64,000 nt of DNA from Bimastos eiseni (taxonomy: Eukaryota > Annelida > Clitellata > Crassiclitellata > Lumbricidae). Positions 33,953 through 46,480 of the stretch are shown in pieces (the stretch's first letter is position 1; each line of letters starts with the position of its first letter). The notes beneath the pieces are model-generated. The model made no database searches, was not told the origin of the DNA, and saw only the letters and a list, made by a program, of their open reading frames with translations. The position numbers and the translations under genes are program-made. The stretch lies in contig OY365813.1 of NCBI GenBank assembly GCA_959347315.1, positions 17,887,081 through 17,951,080 of the forward strand, given 5' to 3'.

Positions 33953-34340
33953 TTTTTTTAACCCTCTTTTCTTTAACTTGGCTTGTGTAAACACTAAATT
34001 TTGTCATGGACTGATTGTCGGTTCGTCGGAGTTTTTTCAACTGTTTTTTTTCAGTATGTATCTGTCAACCAACAGAGCTGAAATTTTGCACAAATTTCAG
34101 GCTTGCATGACAATACAATGTATCAAATTTTACGGACATACCTTAAAAATTGAGATACAAATTACAAAAATCCAAAGAATTAAATATCGTTTAACCACTC
34201 GAATGAGCCATCCTTGACAAGCTCCACTCCGGCAAGTTGAATGATCTCTTAAGGAAATGGATCGATTGCGCCATCTACCAGATTACCAAAAGTCAATAAA
34301 AGAGCGTTCCAAAAAATCCTTGTCTTTACTTTCACTTGTT
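33953..34340 (+). repeat. Dispersed repeat family A, copy 1 (~388 bp)
   Basis: Starts ttttaaccctcttttc and ends ctttactttcacttg. It shares long stretches with 54321-54613 and 56158-56538, including 'agagctgaaattttgcaca', 'gaattaaatatcgttta' and 'aaatggatcgattgcgcc'. It contains the short palindrome CTGAAATT..AATTTCAG. No ORF or obvious terminal inverted repeat. Confidence 0.85.
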
Positions 34341-36231
34341 TTTTTGGATGTTATGTGGTGGTTGCTGTGGTTTTTGTTCCATATTATGTAGTGACATTTT
34401 GACATAGTTTGTAGATGCCTAGTGATAGGGGACATCTCAGTTAAAAATTGCTAGATGACTCTGAGCTGTTCTCCGCAAAGACTTGCTCATGGTTCCCAAG
34501 ATGCGACCAGTTAAACATCTCAAAAAATGATTTCATTTAAACTCACAAAAGAAGCAAAATTGACAAGTGTTGCTATCCCCCATTGCAATGTGCATTTACT
34601 ATTTCTGCTCACCTTTATTATTGTCTGGTTTTTGCTTTTCTCAGTTTACTTTCATTTAACTTGGCCGTTTCTCATACTCTGCTTCATTCAGTTATTGCTC
34701 TTTACTACCCCCCTCCCCCTCCGGAAGCAGGAATCATGACCTAGTCTGCTGAAAACATTTATTATAGGATTCTTTATGGGTCATAATTTCATGATCTCTA
34801 TTGCCTCCCCCCAGTTACTGGAGCAACTTCCCTGCTTATCTCTTCTCACCTCACCCCTCACCTTTTTTTAACAGCTCCCAATTTTCAGTGATATCTCCCC
34901 TATCTCTAGGATGTGATATTTCTTCCAAGGTTTCTGTGGAGTAGAGGCCTATGGTTGTCAGCAAGCAATGTTTATCTTAATTTATTCATGTACAGTTTGT
35001 GGACCAAAATATGAACTAGAATTAATTGATTAAAGAATATTCAATAACATATTCGATAGCATATTCTATCAGTAACCTATAAATTCTACATTGCTTGAAT
35101 ACCATAGATTTACGATCTTCTGCAGAGACCCTTGCACCTGCAAATTTTTAGCTAATTGGTTACATTATATCAGCCTTTTGACTATCATGTTGTGTTTTCA
35201 ATTTCTTTTATTTCTTGTCCAACTAGTTAAAAAATTGTCATTGTAATCTTGTGAAATATGGGATACATGAGTATTATTAGAGACACTGTTATTGTGCATT
35301 GGTTTATCTGTTTTAATGAGTGCTTAAGCATGTCAAAGGCATGTGAGATAGTCTAGTCACCCTAGAGATTTGCATGATGGGTTGTTAATCAAAAGGTCCA
35401 TATCCCATCGAGGGTAGTAGACATCTGTTTTCAGATTTATGCTTCGACTGTCTCCAATAGCTATAATGATTACAGTGTCATTAGACTGGGTGTAAAGATG
35501 AGATCATGAGTCACTCACCTCATATGCCGAGGCTAAGAAAATAACGGTTGCTAACACTTCCTACCCATGGCTGCCTCTCGGGCTTCTTAAAGGACTATCA
35601 TTCTTCATGGCATGTATGGATCTCGGACACTGCTTGCACTCTGGCATTGCCATGCCAGTCTTAAGCCTGTATAAAGGAGGATTGTGAAGCTAATGATCCT
35701 TGTTATAAGTTAACACAGTGTCGTTAAAGTGTTAAACCGAAGATACTAAGTACTACAACTTAGTACTTAGCTTGCTTGTAAGTTTGATTGTGAACATGTT
35801 GCACAGGACTAATGTTTGGTGCTTGTAACAGTAAATTGTAATTAATACACTCGGGTGAGTCTAAAGCACTGGTGTAACGATGTGTAGTGCAGAACACCAG
35901 CAGCTACACTGGGTGTAACCGACTGTGGTGCATGGTTATGACAAGACTGACGTTTGCTCAGTTTAGAGTAGCGCCTAATAAATGCTAGTGTGGTGCTCTG
36001 CATGTAGCTTCTGACTTCGCCAACTGAAGGACACACAATGGCCAGGCCAGATCTTGAAGAGGGGTGGGGCCTGCTCTAAGTAGGAACTTTTACCAATTGA
36101 GTTTGAAGTCTGAGGTAACCCTGGTGGGCAAGCGTTTGTTCGTGAGCTTCAATGGCCGCTTCATCTGTCTTGATCTTTTGGCCAAATAATCGAAACTGTT
36201 TATTCAAGCGGGTGATAAGCAAAGTACTTAC
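34341..36231. other. No gene seen
   Basis: AT-rich, with a family D copy and a faint SINE-like head near 35370-35450. Confidence 0.6.
35622..35730 (-). repeat. Dispersed repeat family D copy
   Basis: 'cactgcttgcactctggcat' then 'ccagtcttaagcctgtataa' and 'acacagtgtcgttaaagtg', matching the 7490 copy over its length. Confidence 0.5.
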
Positions 36232-36309
36232 TCGGCCGCCGCCATAGGGTATCACGTGAACACTCAGACCATTCTGCAGCTCCTCTCCATCCAGCAGAAG
36301 ACCTCCCAG
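36232..36309 (-). CDS. Possible isolated exon (26 codons)
   Basis: Open from an acceptor ggctattag (weak pyrimidine tract) to a strong donor GCCGA|gtaagtac, phase 0/0. The peptide reads LGGLLLDGEELQNGLSVHVI followed by PYGGGR. It faintly recalls the second half of a ubiquitin-like fold (hydrophobic strand, short turn, VHVI strand), but it is too short to assign. It could be a spurious open stretch. Confidence 0.25.
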
Positions 36310-36490
36310 CTAATAGCCTTAACCTTCCAGCGCCTTTCACCGTAAATCAATGTCTCCAGACTCTGGGAGCAATGAACTTGCTTATGCCAACAGTGACTTA
36401 ACATTGTTGGGCTGGTGCTGCAATTTCTTATTGATGATATTGAATGTAAGTTTCTACTTTTGTCAATTTTTCATTGGCAACAATAATATC

Positions 36491-36568
36491 ATACAATACA
36501 ACTGTAATTTTATCTTCTTATTTTCCTATCGGCTGAAAGAAGAAGATAAAATTACAGTTGTATTGTAT
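36491..36568. other. Perfect 29-bp hairpin (20-nt loop)
   Basis: Arm 36491-36519 (starting ATACAATACAACTG) is exactly complementary to 36540-36568. The loop includes cctatcggctg. AT-rich. Could be a recent inverted duplication or a precursor hairpin. Confidence 0.6.
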
Positions 36569-36654
36569 TGTATTGTTATTTTATATCACCCTCTTCCAAT
36601 TAGTTCATGAGTGCACACTCGCCTCAACGCCGCAATTGCGGTGCAATTGTGTGC

Positions 36655-36765
36655 AAATGACTTGCTGATGATCCCTACACAGTTACTCCTTAGGAAAAGG
36701 ATTGAACCCATACTCTCCGCATTATAGGCTGACCACTCTAACCAATCGGCGACCCAACTTAGACT
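36655..36765 (-). repeat. tRNA-derived SINE remnant
   Basis: The reverse complement reads GATTGGTTAGAGTGGTCAGC (A box) and GGGTTCAATCC (B box). Acceptor and anticodon stems do not pair well. Similar degenerate heads occur at 8395-8460, 8635-8695 and 55640-55730. Confidence 0.5.
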
Positions 36766-37139
36766 TTCCACAAAGATTCGATTTATTTTGAATTATTGCA
36801 AGTGTGTAGACCTACTTCAAAGTACCATAGTAGTGTCAACCATTCAATTTTTTTTTAATTGAGTGTGTCGCCTTTTTTACCCATTTCCGAATCTAATCTA
36901 GAGCCAGCCATGTAGTATTTTTATTATTGTACCTGTAATTAATGAGGTCTATTGCACCCATGTCTATAACCCACAAAGCATCAGCCGATGGTGCTCCAAA
37001 ACCAAACTGTTATACATGCGGTCAGCATCCAGTCCGAACAAAGTGTTCATCTCCAGATCATGAGTCACTAGTTCAGCACTATTATAATGATGGTATAAAC
37101 ATCTTCAAATTAGAGCAGGCCCTGTTGATTAATTAGTGG

Positions 37140-39459
37140 CTTGTATGGCACCAGTGTCTAATGGGGAAGAGATCAAAGGGTGACTGAAACCAATCAGACC
37201 CATATCCAATGGATTCGGTTTCCTATGGGATATGATTAGATGTTTGCCTGAAGTGGTGGTTGCGGCTTTCATCCAATGTAATTGCTGGGTGTTATATTAT
37301 CTTACGGTTTCTCATTGGATTTCATACATCTGGAGTTATCTTAGAATTGCTCTTCCTCTTCACCTGGTGAATGAGTAAGTAATCATGCCTCAGATTTGAC
37401 TTCTCCATGTGGCATTGTCCACGTTAAAATGCTAATAATAAAAATAATAAATAATAATAATAATTGTCATAATCATGATAATCACAATGACAATAGTAAG
37501 AGTAATAATAATCGTGATGATAATAATAATGATAATAGCAATAATAGTAATAATTGTGATAATAATGTTGATTGTCATGATAATCATAGTAATAATCAGA
37601 ATAATAATGATGATCATGATAATAATAATCATGGTTGTCGATTACATATCAGTATGTGAACTTCTGAAGTCGATGTCAAAATTTTACTTCAAATAAAGGT
37701 AGTCAATTGCATATCAATATCTGAAGTCTTGATGAGATAAATTAATGTGGCATTAATTGAGATGTTTTCGCGAGAGTCCTTGATGGCCAATTCTCGTTGA
37801 CTTGAAAGAGTATCACTTCAATATCTATGAGAAATGTAGTCGGTTCTGTTTGCTTATGGAAGTTGTGTTTGTTCTCTTTGACTTTATTAAACGTCTTTAG
37901 CATAGATTGCGCTTGTGTGGGCTACTTGAAAGGCGCAATTTTAAGCGTGTTGCCGACCACCTAATGGCTGAAACGTGGTGTAGGTTTCAGTAGGTAGGCT
38001 AGTAGCAGTAGGTTCAGTTTAACGACAAAGATCATTAGCGTCACCCTTTTATCCAGGCTTGGGGCTGGAACTGCTGGAATGGTAGCAGTGGTGGAGTTGG
38101 TTTGGCGGTTGGCATAATGGTTCTTTATTTTCTTAAAGGTGCTATGCAGTATCAGAGGTAGTGGGAGAGGGGTAAGAAAGGGGAGCAGAGAGAGAGAGAG
38201 AGAGAGGGGGGGAGAGAGATAGACAAAGAGAGAGAGAGAGAGAGAGAGAGAGCAACAGACAGACAGACAGAGACAGAGTTAGTTCTGTGGAGCGATTTAA
38301 GAGCCACTGTAGCAGCAACAATATGTGTCAATGACAGATTAACAGCTGGAATTTTTGGCCACAAACGAATCGCCTGCATTCACTGTGTAACCCCATTAAA
38401 CGAGTCAAATGTACATACATATATATATATATATATATGCACGTTGCCGACTAAACATGAGCGTCTTTACGCGAGGGGCGAACTGTTACAGCAGAGCCTT
38501 GAAGATCAGTCGGATAATAGCGCCGTAATTGTACAAGCGTTCCTTACGGATCAGGCCTACATGGCGTGACAGCGTCGGCGACACGCTGCTTCATTGGGGG
38601 CGCCACCGTTCCCGCTGGTGGGAAGCGAGCATGGAGCGACTGATATGGCTCCTGAATGAACGGCCGCTAGGAGGCGCCGCGTGTTTCTTCCCTACCCCTC
38701 TCCTGAAAGAAATGGAAAAGAGATTGTCGAATTAATCTCTTCGGATTGCTGGACCGTGATACTTGGAGCGAAAACGTCAAATCGAATCAACGGAGAGGCG
38801 TTGGGCGAATGGCCAAATGCACGCCCGCTGCCGTATAGATGGTTGATGTACATCATATGCCAGGCGATGATAGGAGGAGGAGGAGAAAGGAGGGGGAGGT
38901 GGAGAAGGAGGAGTAAGGAGGCGGAGGAGGAGCTGAGCATTTGAGGGATGATGCTTCCATTCCAATTCAGCAGCAGCATCTTAGAATAATTCGATTTCAG
39001 GCAATTTGCAGAGGGGAGCTAATTTTTCAGAACTGCACTGATTTAAGATGAAATTTGTCAGCGTCCTATTCAGACCAACGCTGTATGTGCTTCTGTGTAT
39101 GTGTGCGTGTGCCTCTGTGTGTCTCTGTGTAGGTATGTCTGTTTGTGTGTGTGTTTGCATATGCATGTTGTATGTTTGTATGTACATGTGTGAATGTTTA
39201 CATGTTCAGATATGTCTATGTTTGTGTATGTGTACATGTGTGTTTATGTTTAAATTGAGGTAAGAACCGTAATATGCACGTCTTTCGGCCTAGAACAAGT
39301 ACAGTTATAATGATCTTGCAATGATATTACTTGATTCCTGTGATGCTGGTCCGTTTGTTCTCCATGCTATTAACTGGCAGAGGTAGTTACAGTTACACTC
39401 TTAATTTTGACATAGGTAATGTAATGAAGAATATTCAGAAGTGAGTGTCAGAGGCTATG
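37140..39459. other. No gene seen; microsatellites and a CpG-rich patch
   Basis: Includes (AAT)n 37435-37630, (GA)n 38183-38255, and a CpG-rich patch at 38540-38690 that could be a first exon but has no clear donor. Confidence 0.55.
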
Positions 39460-40095
39460 AGAGCAGTTGCATAGGGAGCAGTTGCCTTCAGAGCAGTTGG
39501 CAGTTGCAAGCAGAGCAGTTGCATAGGGAGCAGTTGGCAGTTGCAATCTGAGCAGTTGCATAGGGAGCAGTTGGCAGTTGCAAGCAGAGCAGTTGCATAG
39601 GGAGCAGTTGGCAGTTGCAATCTGAGCAGTTGCATATGGAGCAGTTGGCAGTTGCAAGCTGAGCAGTTGCACAGAGAGCAGTTGCATAGGGAGCAGTTGG
39701 CAGTTGCATAGAGAGCAGTTGCATATGGAGCAGTTGGCAGTTGCAAACTGAGCAGTTGCATAAGGAGCAGTTGGCAGTTGCAAGCTGAGCAGTTGCAAGC
39801 TGAGCAGTTGCAAACGGAGCAGTTGCATAGGGAGCAGTTGGCAGTTGCAAGCTGAGCAGTTGCACAGGGAGCTGTTGGCAGTTGCAATCTGAGCAGTTGC
39901 ATATGGAGCAGTTGGCAGTTGCAAGCAGAGCAGTTGCATAGGGAGCAGTTGGCAGTTGCAATCTGAGCAGTTGCATAGGGGGCAGTTGCAAGCAGAGCAG
40001 TTGCATAGGGAGCAGTTGGCAGTTGCAATCTGAGCAGTTGCATATGGAGCAGTTGGCAGTTGCAAGCTGAGCAGTTGCACAGCAAGTAGTTGCAA
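39460..40095. repeat. 37-bp minisatellite (about 17 units)
   Basis: The unit is GAGCAGTTGCATAGGGAGCA followed by GTTGGCAGTTGCAAGCA. Starts at 39513, 39550, 39587 and 39624 show an exact 37-bp period; later units vary. On the minus strand all three frames are free of stops for 170-228 codons, a consequence of the unit sequence and not of coding. Confidence 0.95.
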
Positions 40096-41483
40096 GCGAG
40101 CACTCGCACAGCGAACAACTGCTGAATTCAACATCGGCAGAGAGAGTTAAACGTGATAATTAGCTAAGCAGATCAACAGGGAAATATAATAGTCTATCCT
40201 TCATTCATTTATAATTATTATTATGCGTTCATTAAACGCCATTGTCCAATGACCAATCATCAATCTATGACTGTGAACGAAAGAAGACATAGAGTAGGTC
40301 CCTACACCCAGTGACCGACCTCCTTAGACAGGGAGGAGTCGGCTCTAACCGTTACAAGGCGATTGCTCTCTAGTCGGTCGGCTGCTGTCGTGTCCCACTT
40401 CTGCCAATGGACGGCTGTTTTGCAATTCAAATGACTCGTTTTGCTCTTGGGGCAAGTTTCATTGACCAGATGAACGGAGGTGATAAGTGGGGCAGCTGTG
40501 CTGTTCAGTCTCAGCTTGATGGAAAAACCGTGCCTAGCCTGCTTCTAGACATTGGTATACACTATACAGCTGGTGGATGTGCCGAGTGGGTGGCGGCAAA
40601 CTGGTTGGTATTGCTCAGCTATGTGTTCTGCTACAGGCTGGTTTATGTGCTAATCTGGTTGACTGGTTGGCTTTGCTTAGCTGTGAGTTTTACTTGACTG
40701 GTGGCAGTGCTGTTGGCCGGTTATCTGATATCAGTATTGAGCTAGTGGCGATGACAAGTTGATGGCAATAAAAAGCTGATGGCAATATAAAGCTGATGGC
40801 AATAAAACGCTGATGGCAATTCGCTGCGTATCGCGAACGACTGACGCCGGTGTTATATGGCAATTGACACCGGCTATCAGACGTATTGATTTATGAACAC
40901 AAAAGGCCATTATTGATTAAATTGAGTGATTTTTGCCCGGCTTGGGGGCGGTCAGTTGCACCCGGGGAGATATGGGACTTGAGGGAAATGTCCCCCTCGC
41001 GGTGCGCATAACTAGGCGCGAATTTGCCCTTTGGGGTAAATCGTTGAGGCGTCTCGTTTTATTACAAGAATAATTAATAGTAGGCACATCAACGACAGAT
41101 GGACTTTGCAGGGACCCTCTCACTCTTCGGACATGGCACTCTCTTGTTAGCTGGCCTTCAATTTTTTCATGTGGCTTACTGTCTTTTTAGCTAGCCTTCT
41201 GTTTGTTCCTGTGGCATACTGTCTTGTAAGCTGCCTTTCTGTTTGTCTCTTTTGCATTCTGTGTGTGTTCCTGTGTGCTGCTGCTATCTGTGATCTGTAT
41301 ATGTCTGCCTTTCTCTTTGTCTCTCCATCTCTGGGAGGTTGATGCATTTTTCATCTGTCTGCTTGTGTTTCCTTTGGTATGGCTGTGTATATATGTATGT
41401 TGGTCTGTCTTTGTGTAGCTGTCTCTATTTCAGTCTTTATGTCTGCCTTCTTGCATGCGTGTCTCTCTTTATGACTTTGTCTA

Positions 41484-41521
<38 letters not shown>

Positions 41522-43092
41522 TGTGTGTGTGTGTATCTGTGTCTATCTGTTGGTAAGGATTAGTTGGTCTGTCTATCTGTCTCTGTGTTTTGCCTGTCTG
41601 TTTTTTTGACTGTCTGTGTATTTGTCTGTCTTACGGTACGTCTTTTTTGTCTACCCGTCTTTCCATCTGTCTGTCTGTCTCTCTGATTGATGATTTACGT
41701 GAAATAGTTTTTTTGTGCAGTTAAAACCTACGAAGAACTCGGGCATACTGTCGGCAGTGAGGTGTTATTCAAGATGTTTGTTGGCAGCTTTTGTGTGCTC
41801 GAACATGAGACCCTGCTATACCATTGCAGTTGTGTAGTCAAGAGACCTTTTGACCTCACGGTGCCATGGAGGTTGATAATACCGGAAGGGGGGGAATCCT
41901 GTTGTACCCTCCGTACCTATAAGCACTGTGCTGGGCATGCCTTCAAACTTTGCAAATGTCAGATAGACATAATTGCCTGTAATAATTATTTCCTCCTCTC
42001 TTGAACTATTGTTAATAACAGAAACAAATTCCTTTCATCAGTTATTTCTATTATTATTAGTATTACTATTAATAACATAAAGAATAATTATTAGTAGTAT
42101 TATTATAATAATTATTATTATTATTATTATCAGCCAAGAACCAATTTCAAGGGGTTTAGATTTGTGCTGGCTTTCCTTTGGTCATGGTTTTCCACATTTA
42201 TAGGTTTTAGCAAGAGTAATGCAATTATTGAGTGTTGAACCCTTTTCAAATGGTCTTATGAGCTTTAGCATTGGCCTTTCACGTAAAGACAAGTTCAAGT
42301 AAGTCGTTGCATGCGATTTACAAACGATTGCTTGACATTCTCAGTAAATCTATTGGATTTGAAAGCTGCACTATTTGTTTCTATAAATCTACTTTAACTG
42401 ATGTATTTGGTAATGCGCATCAATTGTTCCTTAAACATCCTCCTATGAAACTAAATATGTAGTAACTAAACGAGAAGAGGTAGTGTGGCACAATAATTGA
42501 AGCTGAGCGGCAGACCTCAATGATTGCGTATCGGCATTTGCCTTTGTAGTCTGTGGTTTAATGGCCGAGTAGTCTGAACAGCTGGCACCTGGTTACAATT
42601 TAAACATCATTCATGCAGCCGGTGAAAACATTTCTATCAATATTGATGGCAATTGTGAGAACACATAGTAACATCACTTAGACTAAAACATTTACACTCT
42701 AAGGGGAGCAACGGACTTGATAAAATGACCGATTACGATCATTTATTCGTGCCCATCGTAACCAAATGACAGGCGTAAGGAACTGATGACGATCATGATG
42801 ATGATGACGACGACGACGATGATGAGAGATGGCATTACCATAGGTGATTCTTTCGACCACTTTGAATTCGTGAATTCATTCCGAGCATTTATATAGCGCC
42901 TTTCCATGATAATTGCCACACAGAGACGCTCTCGGCTCTTAACAAAAAAGAACAGTGCTCCTGAGTATATATTGAATGAAATAATTTGCCGTGAATTGTA
43001 TGGATGAACCACCGTGCGAGCGGGGACGGCGTCTGTCCGTTTTCTGCACCGGGTTCGTTGAATAATATAAGTAACATTCTATTCGATTTTAG
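40096..43092. other. No gene seen upstream of the Ser-rich exon
   Basis: (GT)n 41485-41535, an (ATT)n tract near 42050-42130 and degenerate SINE-like tails (42880-42945). No upstream exon was found. Confidence 0.55.
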
Positions 43093-44037
43093 GCTTTTAC
43101 GAACGGCACGAGCTGTGGACAACAGTCTGAATCCGTAGGACGCTACAGGGCATCGGTGTCATCAACGAAAGCATCCCAAGAGGATTCAGACGACGGGTTC
43201 TCCTCTGCACCTCTTCCTCACAATCTTCATCCTCCTCCGCTGCCATCGTCCTGCTCCGAGGATGAGAATGAGAACGAGCCGCCGAAAACGGCCAAACGAA
43301 AGACGCCTTTGCCGCACGATTCCTCTGCCGCAGCAGCCGCCACATCATCATCATCGCAGGAAACAAAGTTATGTAGCTGCATTGCATCGATGGCGACAGG
43401 ACGACATCTATCGGCGACGTCGTCGGTTAGTCTACTGCGTCCTTCTTCCTCTTCTTCTTCGTTGGAGGAGTCGAATAATAAAACCGTTGATGCTGCTGCT
43501 GCTGCTGCGAATCGACTGCCGGATCTATCGGATGCTCGGTCATCGCCACTGCCAGTTTGTTTCAACAGTTCTCTTCCCAGGGAGAAATCATCAATGGTCG
43601 CCTTACCCTCCTCCGGCTGCAACTCCTCCTCCTCGTCATCGCTGGATTATCTGTCTTCACATCCTGATCGAGCTTCACTGAGCCTCGTGAGCGCCACCTG
43701 GCGATGCAACGGCGACGACGTCCAGCCTGGTAAAGGTGGCATTGCATCAATGCCAAACCCACATGGTGGTAAAACATCGCCAGCGTCGGAGAAAGCGACC
43801 TTAGGCTCTGAGGCGATGAGGCCAATCTCAGTGGACCGCGACGAGAGGCTGACCCCGGTTCCAAACGGTTTGGTGAGCGGTGAGGGACATTGTCGGTTGT
43901 CCCCAAAGAAGAGAATTCTCCTTGATGAGGCTGGAGAGAACCAACGAAGGAAGGTGCCACTCGTCGACTGTGAAGAGAGATTCCGGTATTACAACCAACT
44001 TGTGGATGGAGGAGGAACACAGGCGGATCGGGCGAAG
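43093..44037 (+). CDS. Large Ser-rich exon of an unidentified protein (partial gene)
   Basis: A 945-nt stretch is open in one frame from the acceptor ctattcgattttag to the donor GCGAAG|gtcagt, phase 0 in and 0 out, giving 315 residues. It has acidic-Ser (QEDSDDGF), Pro-rich (PPPLPSS), a short NLS-like TAKRK, poly-Ala, several poly-Ser runs, SPKKRILLDEAGENQRRK and a final ordered-looking segment, DCEERFRYYNQLVDGGG. No domain is recognised. The composition suggests an intrinsically disordered nuclear or scaffold protein, which is inference. Higher CpG and GC than the surroundings supports coding. Minus-strand ORFs over the same bases are shadows. First and later exons are not securely located. 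Confidence 0.7.
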
Positions 44038-44765
44038 GTCAGTCTTTTGTCTCAGTACTATGTTTGCAGTCAGTTTAGTTTTGCTTTCTTGACACTGGGT
44101 TGCTTCTTGGAAAAAAGGGTCTTCTGATTTCCTAGCAGATGAAATAGTCATTTATTCGTAACCATTGCCGCCAAATGACCGGCGTTGTGAACTGATGATG
44201 GTGGTGATGATGATGCTGTTGCTGATGATGATGACAACGATGATGATGATGCAACAGGTTTCCTTTCAGGTCCTGCAATCTTTTAAATTTGGGGTCTATT
44301 TCTGTCTAACTGTGTTCTTAAGCAAACCACTGCTGCTGTCGATAATTCATGCACGATGGTTTGTTTGATTTGTGAGCGAACAATTAGAAGAAGGATTTAT
44401 CGTTTCTTCTTGCTTTGAAGCACGTGTGTATGTGCATATGCATATATCAAGACACTTATTATAGCGCATTTTGAGTACTTCGCAAAGCACGTAAGTGTGT
44501 GTATTCAAGCAGGTCCTGCGTATTTTTTATTGAGTGCGTATATCCAGACTTTCGAGTGCACTTATAGATATCCTGCTAAGCGTAATTATTATTTTGTGTA
44601 GTTTGGACCTCTACACTTCGTCTTTACTTGTCAATGTAAGAATTAATTAAATTGACGAGACTAGTAGTATTTTATAGACTTGGTTCGCATTTGAATTGTT
44701 TAACTCATGTTTTTTTGTACCTAATCCTTTCTATTTTGACCTACAGACAAGGACCCATGATGCAC

Positions 44766-44824
44766 AGGACTGGAAAGTTCCTGTGTAATATCGACACGAC
44801 GTTACACAGGAACTTTCCAGTCCT
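44766..44824. other. Perfect 23-bp hairpin (13-nt loop)
   Basis: Arm 44766-44788 (starting AGGACTGGAAAGTTCC) is exactly complementary to 44802-44824. With one bulged A the stem extends four to five more pairs. It resembles a microRNA precursor or a minimal inverted repeat. No known miRNA is recognised. Confidence 0.6.
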
Positions 44825-45864
44825 AGTGACACACTAGTTGTTTGGGCGATAATCGGGAGCAATTTTCACATCTTGTTGACATAACAAGCTGATTCGGTGA
44901 CTTTAAGTCTATAAAGGAAAATGGACGATTAACTGTCAGCAAAATAGATAAATGCTTTTTGAGGTTTAAGACATCATAATTATTATTTTCAAATAGAAGC
45001 AAAATTTAAATTGGGGTGACATCTATGTTTAAGAGTAAAACGTGAACACAGTTTTTTTACCAGTGACCATTTCTCGAATATAGATTTCTTGGCCTACAGA
45101 TAAGACGTCATTATTTTTTGTGAAGTGACAATATTTAGTTCGTTGACTGTGATCGCATGTGTTTTAGGTCATTTAGGACAGCGGTTCCCAGCCGTTTTCT
45201 TGAAAGATGCAGTGTGTAGTATTACAATCTGTAAAGATTTAAATGGCGGAATCGTTAAACAGTTTGTTTGGACGTGTCGGACTTGATTGAGAAATCTATA
45301 CCAGGAAAGACCGAAATTTTCCGCCTCGTAGAGTTGACAGTTCTCACGTCGTCAATTCAGTCTATTAAGCTGTCGCTCGATAGTCCACAGAAGGAAACTG
45401 AACAAGTGAATATATCCGCTTGTACGTGTACTCAATAATAGACCTGTCCGTGGGTACATAGCGTCTTGGCACAAAAGCAACTTCGCGCAGCGGATATATA
45501 TTTCAATGTGTTTCATTGAGCGCGTGTGCTAAGCGGCTCCGGATTCGCGTTGTGATCTGCTTTTCCTCAGTGTAACGGATTAATGGGTTCACTAGGTCGG
45601 CAAACTGAGCCGTTTGACCCGACCAACTGCCACTAGTTGGCCTAATTTAGTCGTCTATTGCCCATTAAATAACGCTGGCTTTCTTCGGCTTTGGATCTAA
45701 TCGGCTTGCAATTTGTGTGGGTGGTGTCTTTGGCCCCAGGCAACGACTGCCGTGTTGAGGGCAGCCGAGGGTTGGGCGTGCGATTGTAACGCGATACCTG
45801 TTACGAAGTAATTGTTAAGTAAATAAATCGGCCGATGCGGTGTGTCCGAAGCTCTGTTGAGTCT

Positions 45865-46292
45865 GTTTGTGATTCAACCGGACATGCGTTGATTGTAATG
45901 GTAGGGTTATGGGGTGCAGGGTCAGCGAGGTTGGGGCGTCTCTCGATGATTAAGAACGGTACGCGATGACCCTACCACGAGGAGGGGTACTTGTTGTCCG
46001 GTGGCTGCGACGTTATTTGATGTGCTGACGGACTGACCTTCTCGCTTGGATGTTTTCACGCCAGTAGAAGATTTGGAGATTGTTTGAAATGTTAAACAAC
46101 TGTACAAAAGTGTCTGATGAATTAACCTTGCTTCCCAAACACATTCTCTATCTTCTGTTATTGTACCTTAACTATTATAATTGTCCTGTGCATTTATCAT
46201 TCATATAGGCCTCTGTTAAGAGACACCGGAGATGTTTGTGATTCAAAGGGGCATGCGTTGATTTTAATGGTCGGGTTATGGGGTGCAGGGTG
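45865..46292. repeat. Direct duplication of a 58-bp segment (45865-45922 and 46234-46292)
   Basis: Both copies read gtttgtgattcaa followed by catgcgttgatt, then taatgg and gggttatggggtgcagggt. They are about 369 bp apart and about 90% alike by eye. Confidence 0.75.
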
Positions 46293-46325
46293 GCTATCTA
46301 TATTGCGCCTTAACAGGCTGCCGGG

Positions 46326-46480
46326 AACGGACATTTGCCTCCCCACCCCGGACATTGCCCCCGGACATTAGCCCCCACCCCGGACATTTGCTCCCGGGCA
46401 ATTTCCCCCACCCGGACATTTGCCCCCCTCCCTCCGAGTCGGGAGGGGCAATTGTCCGGTGGAGCAATTGTCCGGGGGGG
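46326..46480. repeat. 'CCCCGGACATTTGCCCCC' array with inverted half
   Basis: Repeats of CCCCGGACATTNGCCCCC (about 15-23 bp spacing) are followed by oppositely oriented GGGGCAATTGTCCGG units at 46444-46478. Confidence 0.85.

Noticed and set aside
36655..36765. Possible tRNA gene on the minus strand
   Set aside because: A and B boxes are present, but the acceptor and anticodon stems do not pair; better explained as a tRNA-derived SINE head.
39435..40134. Three overlapping minus-strand ORFs of 172-228 residues, Cys/Asn-rich
   Set aside because: They read one 37-bp minisatellite in its three frames; no start context, splice sites or non-repetitive part.
43227..44151. Minus-strand ORFs opposite the Ser-rich exon
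   Set aside because: Shadows of the plus exon; no splice sites at their borders.
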